DNA of 64,000 bases from Trichomonas vaginalis G3 (GCF_026262505.1 NC_067207.1:24210082-24274081), one strand, 5' to 3'; positions 1 through 9,642 are shown, counted from the first letter of the stretch. Notes: generated by a model not told the origin, from the sequence alone. Numbers and translations: made by a program.

Positions 1-2
1 CA

Positions 3-674
3 CAGGCTATCCAAATAATGGATAACCTATTGGCTCATCCAATTAGCAACTATTTTAAGTTCGAAGTTGTTCCTGGAGTTGATGCTGATGTTGATTACAC
101 AGATTACGTGAAGAACCCACAAGACTTGAATACAATTAAGAAAAGGCTAGAAGGAAATCAATATAATAACTTATATTCATGGATGCAAGACGTTGAAATT
201 GTTTGGGCAAATGCAGAAAGATATAACGGGTCTGGATCTGATATGGGTATTGCTGCAAGAGAAATGAGACGCCAATTTGAGCGCGAAAGGAGAGTATTTT
301 GTTCAAATAGTAAAAGTTCTTGGATTGCAGAAGTATTTCGCTTACGAATCAAGATGGAAAAGCTTGTACAAGCATCTCCATCGAAAATACACAAGAATAT
401 ACATGAAGCATTCATGATGTCCCTTCCAAAAATCGAAATTTTAGAAATATCTGAACACGAATTGCAATGTTTAAAGATTGCTTTAGAAATGCTGAACAGC
501 GAGGAAACATCCCAAGAAATACTAAGAATTATTTACGAAAAACAACCTGAACTCAAAAGTATATATACAAACCAAACATTAGATTTAGGATTTTTAAAGC
601 TTCCTACGCTGATGGCAATTAGAGATTTTGCAAAACGCTGCCTGGAAAATCAAGGCAAAAAATATCCCGAATAA
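3..674 (+). CDS. Bromodomain protein, 5' end outside the window
   Basis: This is probably a chromatin reader that binds acetyl-lysine on histones in the nucleus. A complete bromodomain lies near the N terminus. Counting from the ATG at 18, HPISNYF (residues 7-13) is the start of helix Z, YTDYVKNPQDLNTIKKRL (27-44) is the ZA-loop/helix A region, and ERYNGSGSD contains the acetyl-lysine-binding Asn at about N70. The remaining 120 residues are helical and unassigned. The frame is open upstream of that ATG to the window edge, and bromodomain helices normally begin before the HP motif. The true start is therefore probably outside the window and the ATG at 18 internal. The stop overlaps TAAA, the usual trichomonad polyadenylation signal. 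The gene converges on the nucleoporin gene to its right. Confidence 0.85.
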   Translation, partial: QAIQIMDNLLAHPISNYFKFEVVPGVDADVDYTDYVKNPQDLNTIKKRLEGNQYNNLYSWMQDVEIVWANAERYNGSGSDMGIAAREMRRQFERERRVFCSNSKSSWIAEVFRLRIKMEKLVQASPSKIHKNIHEAFMMSLPKIEILEISEHELQCLKIALEMLNSEETSQEILRIIYEKQPELKSIYTNQTLDLGFLKLPTLMAIRDFAKRCLENQGKKYPE

Positions 675-914
675 ATGTTTTATTATTTTTGTTTTAGAGT
701 AAAAGATAAAGTGCTATTTTTGTTTTATCATAGAATTAAAGTAGTTTTAAAACGAATCTTTGATAATTTTTGGATTTTAAAAAATTGTTGTAAAAATTAT
801 GAAAAATCAGTTCTAATCGTTCTAAATTGTATTTTTATTTCAATAAATTTGAATATTAATATAAATTAAAAATAATTAAAATTTCAAAACAGAAGTAATG
901 ACAAATCAAGTACT
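675..914. other. Convergent intergenic spacer
   Basis: AT-rich 3' flanks of two convergent genes. I see no conserved element. A short open frame here (675-869) is low-complexity F/L/I/N-rich and is not supported. Confidence 0.5.
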
Positions 915-1583
915 TCACTGAATTGTCTGTAATTTCTTAGTGAGAGCATCAAGCTTCTCTTCAAGAGATGAAGTCTGGTGTTCAATCCACCTCATTGCGT
1001 CCAAATGGCAGTTGGCGATCTGTTCGATCTTTCCAACTTCGGTTGTACTCTCTGTTGATGATTTATCTGTTTGTTCTACGATGCTTTTAAGATTATTTTC
1101 CATGGATATGAAGTTATTGCTAAGTTCGAATGCTAAATGGTACAGTCTTTGACGCTGATCAGCAGATTCTGGGATTTGGATCTTTTCTTTTTCATCTGTT
1201 AAAGTCTTGATGAATTCTGTTTGTTCATCTAATAAACTTTTTGTTGTTTGAGCGAGTTCCTTTTGCGCTCCTTCAACTGTATTAATTTGTGACTCAAGAT
1301 GTTGCATAAGTGATAAACACTCAAAAATTTCTCGATCCCATCTTGCAACTTGTCTTGCTTGATTTTGGAATTGTCTGACTTGCTCTTCTAATTGCTTTTC
1401 GAATTGTTCGAGAACTTGTTTGACTGTTTTTCCTTTAAGTTCTGGTGGAATCTCAATTGGTTGGGCATCTTTTTTACCAAGGCCGCCGAGTCCACCACCA
1501 AGACCTGTACCGGTAGTTTTACCCAAGCCACCACCAATACCTGTGCCGGTAGTTTTATTGGTGTTCAAAGTGAGACTAGTCAT
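915..1583 (-). CDS. Nsp1/Nup62-like nucleoporin (central channel)
   Basis: Probable homologue of Nup62/Nsp1, a coiled-coil subunit of the central transport channel of the nuclear pore. Residues 13-38 are a Gly/Leu/Thr-rich stretch. From about residue 45 the protein matches the Nsp1 C-terminal domain pattern: KTVKQVLEQFEKQLEEQVRQF, NQARQVARWDREIFEC, then long heptads to the C terminus. The NQA-QV--WDR core is the family's best signature. At 222 residues it is far shorter than fungal or animal Nup62, because the N-terminal FG domain is only about 40 residues long and shows no FG dipeptide. The start ATG at 1583 is the only one preceding the Gly-rich region. The assignment to the family is fairly strong; the transport role is inferred. 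Confidence 0.75.
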   Translation of the reverse strand: MTSLTLNTNKTTGTGIGGGLGKTTGTGLGGGLGGLGKKDAQPIEIPPELKGKTVKQVLEQFEKQLEEQVRQFQNQARQVARWDREIFECLSLMQHLESQINTVEGAQKELAQTTKSLLDEQTEFIKTLTDEKEKIQIPESADQRQRLYHLAFELSNNFISMENNLKSIVEQTDKSSTESTTEVGKIEQIANCHLDAMRWIEHQTSSLEEKLDALTKKLQTIQ

Positions 1584-1735
1584 TTTGGAAGGATATTTTT
1601 ATCGACCAAACTTCTCATATCGTTGATATTTGGGTCTTCATCTCTATATCTACACATCATGCTTATCCAGTAAAGCTTTACCCGAAAATCTAAGAATGTT
1701 TGTAAGATGCATGCATTTTGAAGAAAAAATGTATT

Positions 1736-1823
1736 GAATTGTAGTAAGGACAGTTAAATGTGTAGACATGCGAACAAGAGTGCATGTGACAGGTGAAAGA
1801 AGTGAAATAGGAGATGAAAGAAG
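1736..1823 (-). pseudogene. Scrap of dynein heavy-chain 3' coding sequence
   Basis: About 90 bases here align to the C-terminal coding part of the dynein gene at 34577-34670, in the same orientation. Shared blocks include AAGGACAGTT-AATGTGT and CGAACAAGAGTGCATGTGAC, separated by a short deletion. The copy has no open frame and sits upstream of the nucleoporin gene. It is best read as a fragment left by segmental duplication or illegitimate repair. Confidence 0.75.
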
Positions 1824-2235
1824 TATGACCTTGCAAATTTATACGAAATATCATCCTATTATCATAAATACATAGATAGCCACTTCAAGAGGCCACTGGT
1901 TTCATGGATAACGTAAGATGATGCTAGAGAAGACTATCTATTAAACCTGTTATCCTTATATCCTTTTTTCGATCACTTTAAATTTATTAATTTTTGTTTG
2001 AATAGAAAAATATTGCTCTGATTTTGATGTTCGTTATTTACATCATCAACACATATTGAAAACCATTGCAATAAGAGCAAAGCTAATTCCTCAATAATGG
2101 CATTAATTTCGATCTATCGGATCTGAAATATTATTTTATAAAATCCATACTATTTATCATTAGTTAAACATATATGTTGCTAGTTTTTTATTGATTGAAT
2201 TTCCGCTGGATTAGCTATTGACAAATTTTTTTACA
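1824..2235. other. Intergenic region upstream of the Rab gene
   Basis: No open frame or repeat recognised. It contains the divergent upstream regions of the nucleoporin and Rab genes. I did not find a clear TCAYT(A/T) initiator near the Rab ATG. Confidence 0.4.
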
Positions 2236-2823
2236 ATGAACGACGAAGAACTTTCACCAAGAATTATCGCAGTTGGTGATTCTGGTGTAGGGAAAACTAG
2301 TTTAATACATCGTATTAAGAGTGGTACATTCCTCGATCAAACTGTTCCTACAATTGGTGCAGGAGTTAATCCAATAGACGTAGAAGTTGATGGAAAAGTA
2401 ATATCATTCCAGTTTTGGGATACTGCAGGACAAGAAATGTATCGTAATATTATACCAATATACTATAAAGGCGCTATTGCTGCTGTTGTTGTATTTTCAA
2501 TGGAAGATCCAAACTCTTTCAAGAATGTTGATATGTGGCTTCATCAGATTCGTGAAAACTCTAGTGAGAATATCATAATAGTTATTGTAGGAAACAAAAC
2601 TGATGCAATCCCGTTAGCAATATCCGAAGATGATGCAAAGAAATGGGCTAAATCCAATGGATACACAATATTCTTTACATCTGCAAAGACTGGACAGAAT
2701 ACTGCTCTTATTACTCAACATATAGCAACAATTTACCTTGCTAATAAAGATAAGATGGAACATATGGAGAGTGTTAGAGTAGACCAGCCAGCTGAAAATA
2801 AAGAGAAGAAAGGATGCTGTTAA
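2236..2823 (+). CDS. Rab-family small GTPase
   Basis: A GTP-binding switch of vesicle traffic on endomembranes. From the ATG at 2236 the protein is 195 residues. All GTPase boxes are present: P-loop GDSGVGKT (14-21), effector-side T39 in TVPTIGAG, WDTAGQE (61-67), guanine-specificity GNKTD (119-123) and SAK (149-151). It ends in GCC, a Rab-type di-cysteine for double geranylgeranylation. The order WDTAGQE and the CC tail favour Rab over Ras or Arf. The subfamily cannot be fixed; switch I (TIGAGVNP) departs from the usual TIGVDF, so this is a divergent trichomonad Rab. An upstream in-frame TTG at 2218 is not used as a start here. Confidence 0.92.
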   Translation: MNDEELSPRIIAVGDSGVGKTSLIHRIKSGTFLDQTVPTIGAGVNPIDVEVDGKVISFQFWDTAGQEMYRNIIPIYYKGAIAAVVVFSMEDPNSFKNVDMWLHQIRENSSENIIIVIVGNKTDAIPLAISEDDAKKWAKSNGYTIFFTSAKTGQNTALITQHIATIYLANKDKMEHMESVRVDQPAENKEKKGCC

Positions 2824-3244
2824 TTTAGAATATGAATAAACATTGTTTTTTACTTCCGGTTTTTCGATAATTTCTATAGAATAGTTATTAACCATTATAT
2901 ATACAACTGAATAAAAAAGTTTGAAATCAATTATGAAGTTCTGACAAAAAATCTTAAAATGTTCTATGCATTTCTAGGTCTTCAATCACCAAAATAGAGA
3001 AATTTTATATTAAAATGAGAAATGGGATCAGAAAGTTGTTAGTTGTTTATAAACATTTTAGGGTTCGTTTGGGGGAGGCGTCATGAAGGCGTCACAATGT
3101 AAACCATTCAATTTTGAATTGTATATGGGCGTCTGACATTTATTTCATGACCCTCATAGAGGTATGCTGACTACCCTTGATACAGGCCAAATGCCCCCAA
3201 ATTTTGAATATAGCTTCTATGCATTCTTGTGAGCAATGTTTGTA
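2824..3244. other. Intergenic flank left of the transposon nest
   Basis: AT-rich sequence becomes more GC-rich near 3060-3130 (a GGGGGAGGCGTC tract followed by GGCGTCAC). No gene is supported. It joins the sequence after 31566 to form the pre-insertion locus. Confidence 0.4.
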
Positions 3245-3252
3245 TGAACGTG

Positions 3253-3273
3253 TAGGGTTGTACAAACTGGCAC
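3253..3273 (+). repeat. Left terminal inverted repeat of the outer hAT-like element
   Basis: Twenty-one bases starting TAGGGTTGTACA, the exact reverse complement of 31538-31558. The 8 bases just outside are TGAACGTG. Confidence 0.85.
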
Positions 3274-3282
3274 AATTTTGCG

Positions 3283-3392
3283 GGCCGCGTGCCAGGAGCT
3301 GGCACGCGGCCAAAATCAAAAAAGTGGCCAAAAATCGGGCCTCGTGGCGTGGAAAGGATGTCGCCCTTCGGGCTCCACCCTTTCCACGCCAC
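3283..3392. repeat. Two GC-rich subterminal hairpins
   Basis: Just inside the left end, 3283-3311 is a perfect 13-bp stem (GGCCGCGTGCCAG and its complement) with loop GAG. 3344-3392 is a 14-bp stem (GTGGCGTGGAAAGG and its complement) enclosing a smaller GCCC-TTCG-GGC hairpin. The GC content contrasts sharply with the surroundings. Subterminal hairpins are common in non-autonomous DNA transposons and may bind transposase; that role is inferred. Confidence 0.75.
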
Positions 3393-4020
3393 TCGGCCTA
3401 TGACCACAATTATATAATATGCTCATTATTATTTTTTCTTCTTTTCTCTTTTTTTTCTTTTTCTCTTTTCTTTCTTCTTTTTCCCTTTTCCCTTCCTTTT
3501 TTCTAGTTTTGGAAAGGAAAAAGTAAAAAATTTAATAATTAATTTTATTACTATGAAAATATACTTTTTAGCTTATATTGTAAGCTGTGAGAGTTTTAAG
3601 TGATGGAAGATATAAATCAAATTTGAAATTCAACAAATCTTGTTATGATTAAGTTGAATATTGTACTCTAATTAAGAGTTTTCAGTTATGAACTCAGGTA
3701 TTATATAATATAAGTATAACTCAAGATAATAAAGAGGTTTTTAAAATGTAGATCTGAAAATCAAACTACCATGTTTGATATGATTAAGTTGAATAATGTT
3801 ATTTTATTAAATGGTTCAAATCTGTGAAATCGGCAATTACAAATTAAAGGCGTAGTTCAAAAAATTAAAGAGATTTTAAAAATTTAATATCAGAATTAAA
3901 CTAAAAAAAGGATTTAGTTATTTCAGTAATTATCATAAAAGGTTAAAAAGATAGGGTAAGTAATGAGACTTGAGTGAGATGTGAGATATCATATGTAAAT
4001 AATTAGATATCTGATGAGTA
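3393..4020. other. Low-complexity interior of the outer element
   Basis: A pyrimidine-rich run at about 3420-3500 is followed by AT-rich DNA with loose repeats of TGATTAAGTTGAAT. No gene is supported; the open frame reported across the hairpins has no protein-like features. Confidence 0.4.
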
Positions 4021-4205
4021 AGGTCGGAGAGTTAAGATCTGGTTAGTAAGGTCGGAGAGTTAAGATCTGGTTAGTAAGGTCGGAGAGTTAAGATCTGGTT
4101 AGTAAGGTCGGAGAGTTAAGATCTGGTTAGTAAGGTAGTAATGAGAGTTAAGATCTGGTTAGTAAGGTCGGAGAGTTAAGATCTGGTTAGTAAGGTAGTA
4201 ATGAG
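4021..4205 (+). repeat. 28-bp tandem repeat, about six copies
   Basis: A 28-bp unit containing GGTCGGAGAGTTAAGATCTG starts at 4021 and repeats at 4049, 4077 and 4105. It then continues as diverged or shortened copies to about 4205, alternating with GTAGTAATGAGAG. There are no unique spacers, so it is a minisatellite and not a CRISPR array. Confidence 0.85.
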
Positions 4206-4626
4206 AGATCTGCGGGCAGTAATGATACATCTATGAGTACATAACTAAAACCTGAGTTCTATGAGCGAAATCTGAGAGCTAAAAGCTGAGAGATCTAAGG
4301 TAAGTAATGAGAGAAGAGAATTTGAAATTTTACAAAATACGTTTACTCATACAAAATAATTCGCATTCTTTTATAACGAATCTCAATGCCAATTAATACA
4401 TAAAACAGATTTTAGCAATCAATTGTAAGATTTAGAAAGATTTTATTTATAATCTCAGCCAAATTAACAAATATTTTATTGATTTCGTAAAAAATAGCAA
4501 TAAAACATAAAAATATGACATTCTATTTTTCCAAAAAAATTTCAAAAATCATTTTTTAAGGGTCCACTGTAAGGCCAAATAAGACCTATCGTCATCCCAA
4601 AAATATTGCTCAAGATGGTGTTTTAC

Positions 4627-5739
4627 TAGGGTTGTTAGATTCCCGACGATAGGTGTCTTGGAAGATTTGCCTGGTGTCATCATAGTGTCTTTAAATCAAA
4701 AATTTTATTTTGGAGTTAGTTTTATTGATTTTTCAATAAAAAACATTTCTAAAACAAGAAAATAAAACGATAAAATATTTATATTTTATATAAGGATCTT
4801 ATATATTTAAAATAAATATCATTTTATTTTTTTCATTGGTGTCTGTCAAACCATAATACACTATTCAAAAATTCAATGTGTCTTGCGGTTTCAAAAGACA
4901 CCTTCAAATTGAACGATAGCACAGACACTATTGAATTTACCCATTTTATTTAGTTTTTACCCTTTTTATTTTTAAGAATTAATGACTGAAACAGCCGTTT
5001 TGCTATGACCTCAATCACTTTTATTTATTATTTTAAATATTATTTAATTTTATTATTTGAATAGGCCAACTTATATTTGAGAAGCTCAATTTGAGACACT
5101 TAATACATTGAAATATCATAAATATTGAAATATTAAAAAGTGTATTTCAAAATATTGAAATTATAAAAATTTATAATACTGAAATTGAGACAAATTAATA
5201 AATTCAATGAGTTTTTTTTGAAATAACTCTCAAATATTATTTTTTTGTTTATTTAATGATGAATAAATATGATTGCTTTAGTCAATCATAAAAACTAATT
5301 TAAGTTTAAAATAATGAAAGGATATTTTGATCGTTTTTTAAAATACAATTATTTTTGATGATTTGCAAGAATCTTTGAAAAGGATCTAATATAGGTTCTA
5401 TTTTTTAAAAATTTATTCAAATCATGTATTACATAAATTACGATTAAAACGATGAAAGAACCAAAAAGTGTGTTTTGTGTTTTGTTGTTGCGTGCTGGAT
5501 GCGGGATCCTGTTATTTCCGAAATCGACAAAAAATTTGGAAATTTAATTTCCGAAATCGAAATTATATTAATGTTTTTAATATTCTTATATCAAAAGGAT
5601 TAAAGTTCATTAAGAGAAAAACAATTCTTCTTCTTCAATCTATTGGCGCATTTATTTCTACACGCCAATAAGGAAGGGAAAATTATAAGACACCATGGTG
5701 TCTTCAAAACGCTAATTTTTGATATTTTTAACAACCCTA
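4627..5739. mobile_element. hAT-like MITE, 1.1 kb
   Basis: The termini are TAGGGTTGTTA (4627) and its inverse TAACAACCCTA (ending 5739). They are flanked by a perfect 8-bp direct repeat TGTTTTAC at 4619-4626 and 5740-5747. The first nine bases, TAGGGTTGT, are shared with the outer 28-kb hAT-like element, so both probably used one transposase. The interior is AT-rich with an 18-bp perfect palindrome (AAGACACCATGGTGTCTT, 5687-5704) and no convincing gene. Confidence 0.8.
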
Positions 5740-5747
5740 TGTTTTAC

Positions 5748-7260
5748 TAAGACCCAAAACTTAAAAAAACACAAAAAAATTAACTTTACTCTTTTGAGAT
5801 CCTTATCAGATGTGCAACAATTTGATGCAGTATCGCAATTCGAATCCGATTTTTTAATGTAGATGTACTCTAACATTCTTGAAAAAATGAAAGGTGACCA
5901 AACTATTTTTTGAAAGTCCGCCATAACTTTAATGGTACTATTTCAGCGTGTACAATGAATACAAAAATTCTAAGAGTGCCACATAAAATAGTACTTTAGA
6001 CTTGAGTTAATGCTACCAAGCAAATGTTAAAAAGATGACTTTAGTGTTTTGATAATCAAAGATTAAAATCATTATTGTCTAAATCAATAATCATAACGAC
6101 AGAAGTTAATGTTTTTTCATCAGTGCTTTAAATCCACTTTTAAAAGTATACCTCAAAAATCAAAATATCAAAAAAAAATTGGCCGATAGGTTTGGCTTTA
6201 ATTTTTGTCTGCTTTTATGATTTGATATGGATGTTATAATTTTAAAAGTTGAGCCAAATTCACCAATAGATTTTTGAGATTTGCAAATACTCAATAATTT
6301 TCAGCGTGTTATCTTTTATTAAAAGAACTATTTGGTTTCAGTATCATATAAATTGATATTTACTTTCTATTTGAACCTTCATTTAGCTAATGATTTAATA
6401 ATACAGATTTCATCTAGTCCTTATAAGAGAATTTTGAATTTGTTATAATAAAAAAACAAACAGATATAGCTTACACTTCTATAATAAAGATACCTTTTAT
6501 AGAAATCAGTATGAAATGTGTTTTGGCTTATTGGAAGCATATCAGACATAATCGCCATAATCAAAAAATCTATATACCCAATAAGTAATAAATTTGTCGA
6601 TATAGATTTTCCATAAAATTAGTTTTTAGTCTAATCTTAAAATAAATTTAATTTTTTATAAAAAAAAATCACATTTCAAAGTACCTTTTTAGTAGCTCGA
6701 AATCCTGTTGGTGGATTTGGGGCGTACTTCAAAATTAGCTTTTCTTCTACATATGCAAGCTATATTTTAAATATGGGGCAAATCGGATCGGCGAAAGGAG
6801 TTTAGTTACCTTTGAAAAAATGCAAAATGATATTAATTAAGCTTTTCATTTCTGTATCATACACGAAACAAAATCATTTATTATACTAAAATTTATCAAA
6901 GTTTGAATAATGAAAAAAATAATATCTAAATTTTTACATTGAGTCGGCTATTGATATGGTCAATATTAAATCGTTTAAAAATGGGCATTGGCCAGAATAA
7001 TACCCACTAAAATGCACTTTTTTTAAAATGTTATCAATTTGTTATGGTATATCTTTATGATAATGAATAAAATGCTTATCTTTCATAAGTAAATACATAA
7101 TTTATGCTGAAACACAAAAAATAACACGAAAATTTTTTGCCAACATTTCAAAACTCAGGATAATGTTTTGAATATATAAACAATAATACTTTGTCTGGAG
7201 AATTAAATTTGTGCTATCCAATTGTCAATTCTTTGAATTTTTTATAAAATGCACGATATT
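5748..7260. other. Gene-free AT-rich interior of the nested elements
   Basis: No coding frame of protein-like composition and no tandem repeat recognised. The open frame at 5712-5924 (minus) straddles the MITE end and is spurious. Confidence 0.4.
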
Positions 7261-7271
7261 CCGACATTAGC

Positions 7272-7633
7272 GAGTGCGGGACAAATTTGCCAAGTGTCAC
7301 TTTTCAATAACCTTAAATTACACTTTTCTCATTTTTTTAAAATAACCTTAAATTATATTTGAAGAAATTATGTCTATGATATATGTTTTATGCTAGAATC
7401 TTGGAGTTTTCATGCACTACACAAGAGCTCCAAGGTTCCAAGAGTGAATGCTCAATAGCAATTATAGAGATGTACCTTTTCAAAATGACTTTTACTGATT
7501 AAATCATGGATTCTCAGGAGCCCTGAGGCTCCCTTTCGTAATGATTGGGAGCCTTGGGGCTCCTGCAGCAGAGTATCGTTCCGCTCCATTAATTTTTTTT
7601 AAAAAAGTGCCGTGTGGCAAATTTGTCCTGTTC
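7272..7633. mobile_element. Mutator-like MITE, 362 bp, with 11-bp duplication
   Basis: A perfect 11-bp direct repeat CCGACATTAGC lies at 7261-7271 and 7634-7644. Between them the ends are imperfect inverted repeats with core GGACAAATTTGCCA, at about 7279 and, inverted, about 7613-7627. A 9-11-bp target duplication is typical of Mutator-like elements, which are known in trichomonads. The interior has a 19-bp inverted repeat (7515-7533 and 7547-7565, two mismatches) rich in GGAGCC/GGCTCC. It contains no gene. Confidence 0.75.
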
Positions 7634-7800
7634 CCGACATTAGCCTCTTTAAATATAAACTACATGCATCACAATATTAGTATGTAATGGCATTAAAGCG
7701 AATTTCCTAATTTCTTCTCAATTTAATTCCTAGAAAAACTTAGGAATTAATGATTGGAAATAGGTCAAAAAATTCCTAATATAAAATTCATACTTATAAA

Positions 7801-7863
7801 AAAAAAAAGGTAGTGGGGCTTCCAGGCACTTCGTGCCCTCTAGCCCCGAAGATGTTTAGTATA
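7801..7863 (+). repeat. Maverick left terminal inverted repeat
   Basis: Begins with a run of A followed by GGTAGTGGGG, then contains a short GGCAC-TTC-GTGCC hairpin. It matches the reverse complement of 30831-30893 with mismatches at 7820 and 7847. Confidence 0.92.
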
Positions 7864-7888
7864 AATGAAGTTTTTATTCGGAAAATTC

Positions 7889-7986
7889 TTAGTCTTCTGG
7901 TGTGAATTCGGAGGACTCTTCTTCTTCCTCCATTGCTTCTGGGAAGAAGCCTTCTTCTGGGTCGAAAACATTATATAATGTGTCAC
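7889..7986 (-). pseudogene. Acidic C-terminal remnant of a deleted gene
   Basis: On the minus strand about 30 codons remain open and end at a TAA just inside the left terminal repeat. The peptide is very acidic, with VFDPEEGFFPEAMEEEEE followed by a short tail. Upstream the frame collapses into short GAAAAGTGACA repeats (about 7990-8040), suggesting that a deletion removed the gene body. In Mavericks the polymerase gene often lies at one end, so this may be the last trace of it. That is inference only; 30 codons cannot identify a family. Confidence 0.45.
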
Positions 7987-8068
7987 TTTTCACAAATTAT
8001 ATATGTTTTCATGTTTTGTCACTTTTCTGTCACTTTTCAGGAAAAAAACATTTTTATTATTATATATA

Positions 8069-8805
8069 ATGAATTTTACAAAACCACCGTTACCGTTCTT
8101 TTGAAATAAGAGTAAATGTAAAGATATTATATTGAGAGAACTTAAGAAACTACCGAATGGTCTAACATTTGTAGATTTGTTCGGTGGAAGTTTCTATATA
8201 CCCATTTGTGCCATACAATATTCCCGACTCAAAGATTATATGCAATGACTTCGACAAACTATATGGACCGTCTCAAACATATTCCAGACACAAACAATAT
8301 ATTGAAAGAGTTAAAAGAAAAGATACCTATAGGTAAGATGGAACGTATACCATTAGATAAGAAAAATATTGTGAGAGAGGTTTTGAAAAAAGCAGAATAT
8401 ATAGACTGGGATAGTATATCTGCTAGACTATTATATAGTGGTTCTATAAGAGTTCATGACATTGAAACACTTATGTCAAAAGTTTTATATCTTAACTATA
8501 CAAATGTTTTCAAAGGGACATAGAAAAAATATATTGAGGGTATAGAGTTTGTGAGATGTCATTGGACAGAGTTGTATGAAAAATATAAAGACAAGGAAAA
8601 TGTTTTCTTTATAGTGGACCCGCCGTTCTATAACACATGGGATTTTCAATACCAAGTAGACTGGACTTTGAGAGACTCTTTAGAAACTTTAGACGTTTTA
8701 CATAACCATCCATGCTTTTACTTTACATCCGATAAAAGTGGTTTGGAAAGTGTCATGAAATTGTTAGAGGACATACATGACTATGAGTTAGATATGACAA
8801 GATAG
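8069..8805 (+). pseudogene. D12-class DNA N6-adenine methyltransferase, broken
   Basis: Would transfer methyl groups from S-adenosylmethionine to adenine in DNA. Motif I FVDLFGGS (about 8170-8200, the AdoMet loop) and motif IV DPPFYNT (about 8620) are the Dam/D12 hallmarks, followed by FYFTSDKSG, a typical motif VI-like strand. From the ATG at 8069 an in-frame TGA interrupts after about 11 codons. Frames change near 8200 and 8255, and a TAG lies at 8521-8523, so at least four lesions are present. Trichomonad genomes are reported to carry 6mA and Maverick-type methyltransferases; whether this copy was ever active is unknown. It is the first rightward gene of the element. Confidence 0.8.
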
Positions 8806-8867
8806 AATATGAGAGAGTCCTATAAACCGGAGAAAGTGTCATAAAAAGAAATTTTATTAGTAAGTAA

Positions 8868-8998
8868 ATGTGGTTTGAAATAGGACTACTTGTTTTAGGT
8901 TTTTCCATTGTGTCATTTATTTATTTGACGTGGCAGAAAAGTACAGAGAATATGAAGATGAACCAATGCCTGCAAATGTTCAGTATATGTACTCGTAA
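8868..8998 (+). pseudogene. Small single-span membrane protein, frameshifted
   Basis: Starts MWFEIGLLVLGFSIVSFIYL, one hydrophobic helix of about 20 residues. After a frame change near 8940 it continues as a short polar, acidic tail rich in Y, E and D, ending at 8998. The size, single N-terminal span and position between virion-type genes suggest a small envelope or inner-membrane virion protein, but no family is recognised. Confidence 0.5.
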
Positions 8999-9021
8999 GA
9001 GATATTTTTATCTAATATTAA

Positions 9022-9363
9022 ATGGACGCACAGAACTTAGCGAATGCACAGCAACCTGGACAACCAAACCCAGAGAATATTCCAAATGAAGTTAGAATAC
9101 AAACTGCAATGGCAAACTATGGTCAAGTGCCAACAGATGTACAAATGCAAACTGCCATGTCAAATGACGCTGCGTTAGGTTGCCACCATGGTATGCAAAT
9201 ATGAGATGGAAAGAGTTTTATAACAAACCCTGAAGTGGGATATAAACAACTTTATGCAGATGACGCGAACACAGGAGTTGACCCAGAATATGTTTTCTAC
9301 CAGAGGAGAAACAAAATGTATGAGCCAGTTAAAGAATGCTATGGAGCTCAACAGGAAACGTAA
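9022..9363 (+). pseudogene. Small Maverick protein of unknown function with one in-frame stop
   Basis: Begins at ATG 9022 and has 113 codons to the stop at 9361-9363, with a single in-frame TGA at 9202-9204. The N-terminal part contains a twice-repeated pattern (V-IQTAMANYGQVPTDVQMQTAM). The part after the TGA reads like ordinary protein (YKQLYADDANTGVDPEYVFY), so the frame was clearly coding. No family recognised. It lies between the membrane protein and the amphipathic basic protein. Confidence 0.55.
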
Positions 9364-9400
9364 GAGACTAGGCGGACATTAGATTTTTACATATAGTAAA

Positions 9401-9642
9401 ATGGGTTTCTTCAGTAGTATTGGAAACTTCTTCAGAAGAGTTGGAAGAGGTATATGGAATGGAATAAAATCTGTCGGAAAGAGAATTTGGAACGGTGTCA
9501 AAAATATTGGTAAAAGGGTAGGTCAGTTCGTTGGTATTATACCTAAAACCCTGAACCAGAAGAACAAGCTCCTGTTATACAACAGCCTGAACCTGCACCA
9601 CAGTCTAGTTGGCAACCAAATCCAACACCTCAACCGTATTAA
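9401..9642 (+). pseudogene. Basic amphipathic small virion-like protein with Pro-rich tail, frameshifted
   Basis: The first 45 residues alternate glycine, aromatic and basic residues: MGFFSSIGNFFRRVGRGIW, then GIKSVGKRIW and GVKNIGKRVGQFVG. This forms a strongly basic amphipathic helix with an 11-residue-like periodicity. After a frame change near 9548 the original tail is Pro/Gln-rich (PQSSWQPNPTPQPY) and stops at 9640-9642. Such proteins resemble membrane-lytic or DNA-condensing minor core proteins of adenovirus-like capsids in general character. That analogy is inference; no homology is claimed. Confidence 0.55.

Noticed and set aside
3140-3506. Open frames across the GC-rich hairpins at the left transposon end
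   Set aside because: Three overlapping frames arise from stop-poor GC-rich DNA; they cross the hAT-like target duplication and lack protein-like features.
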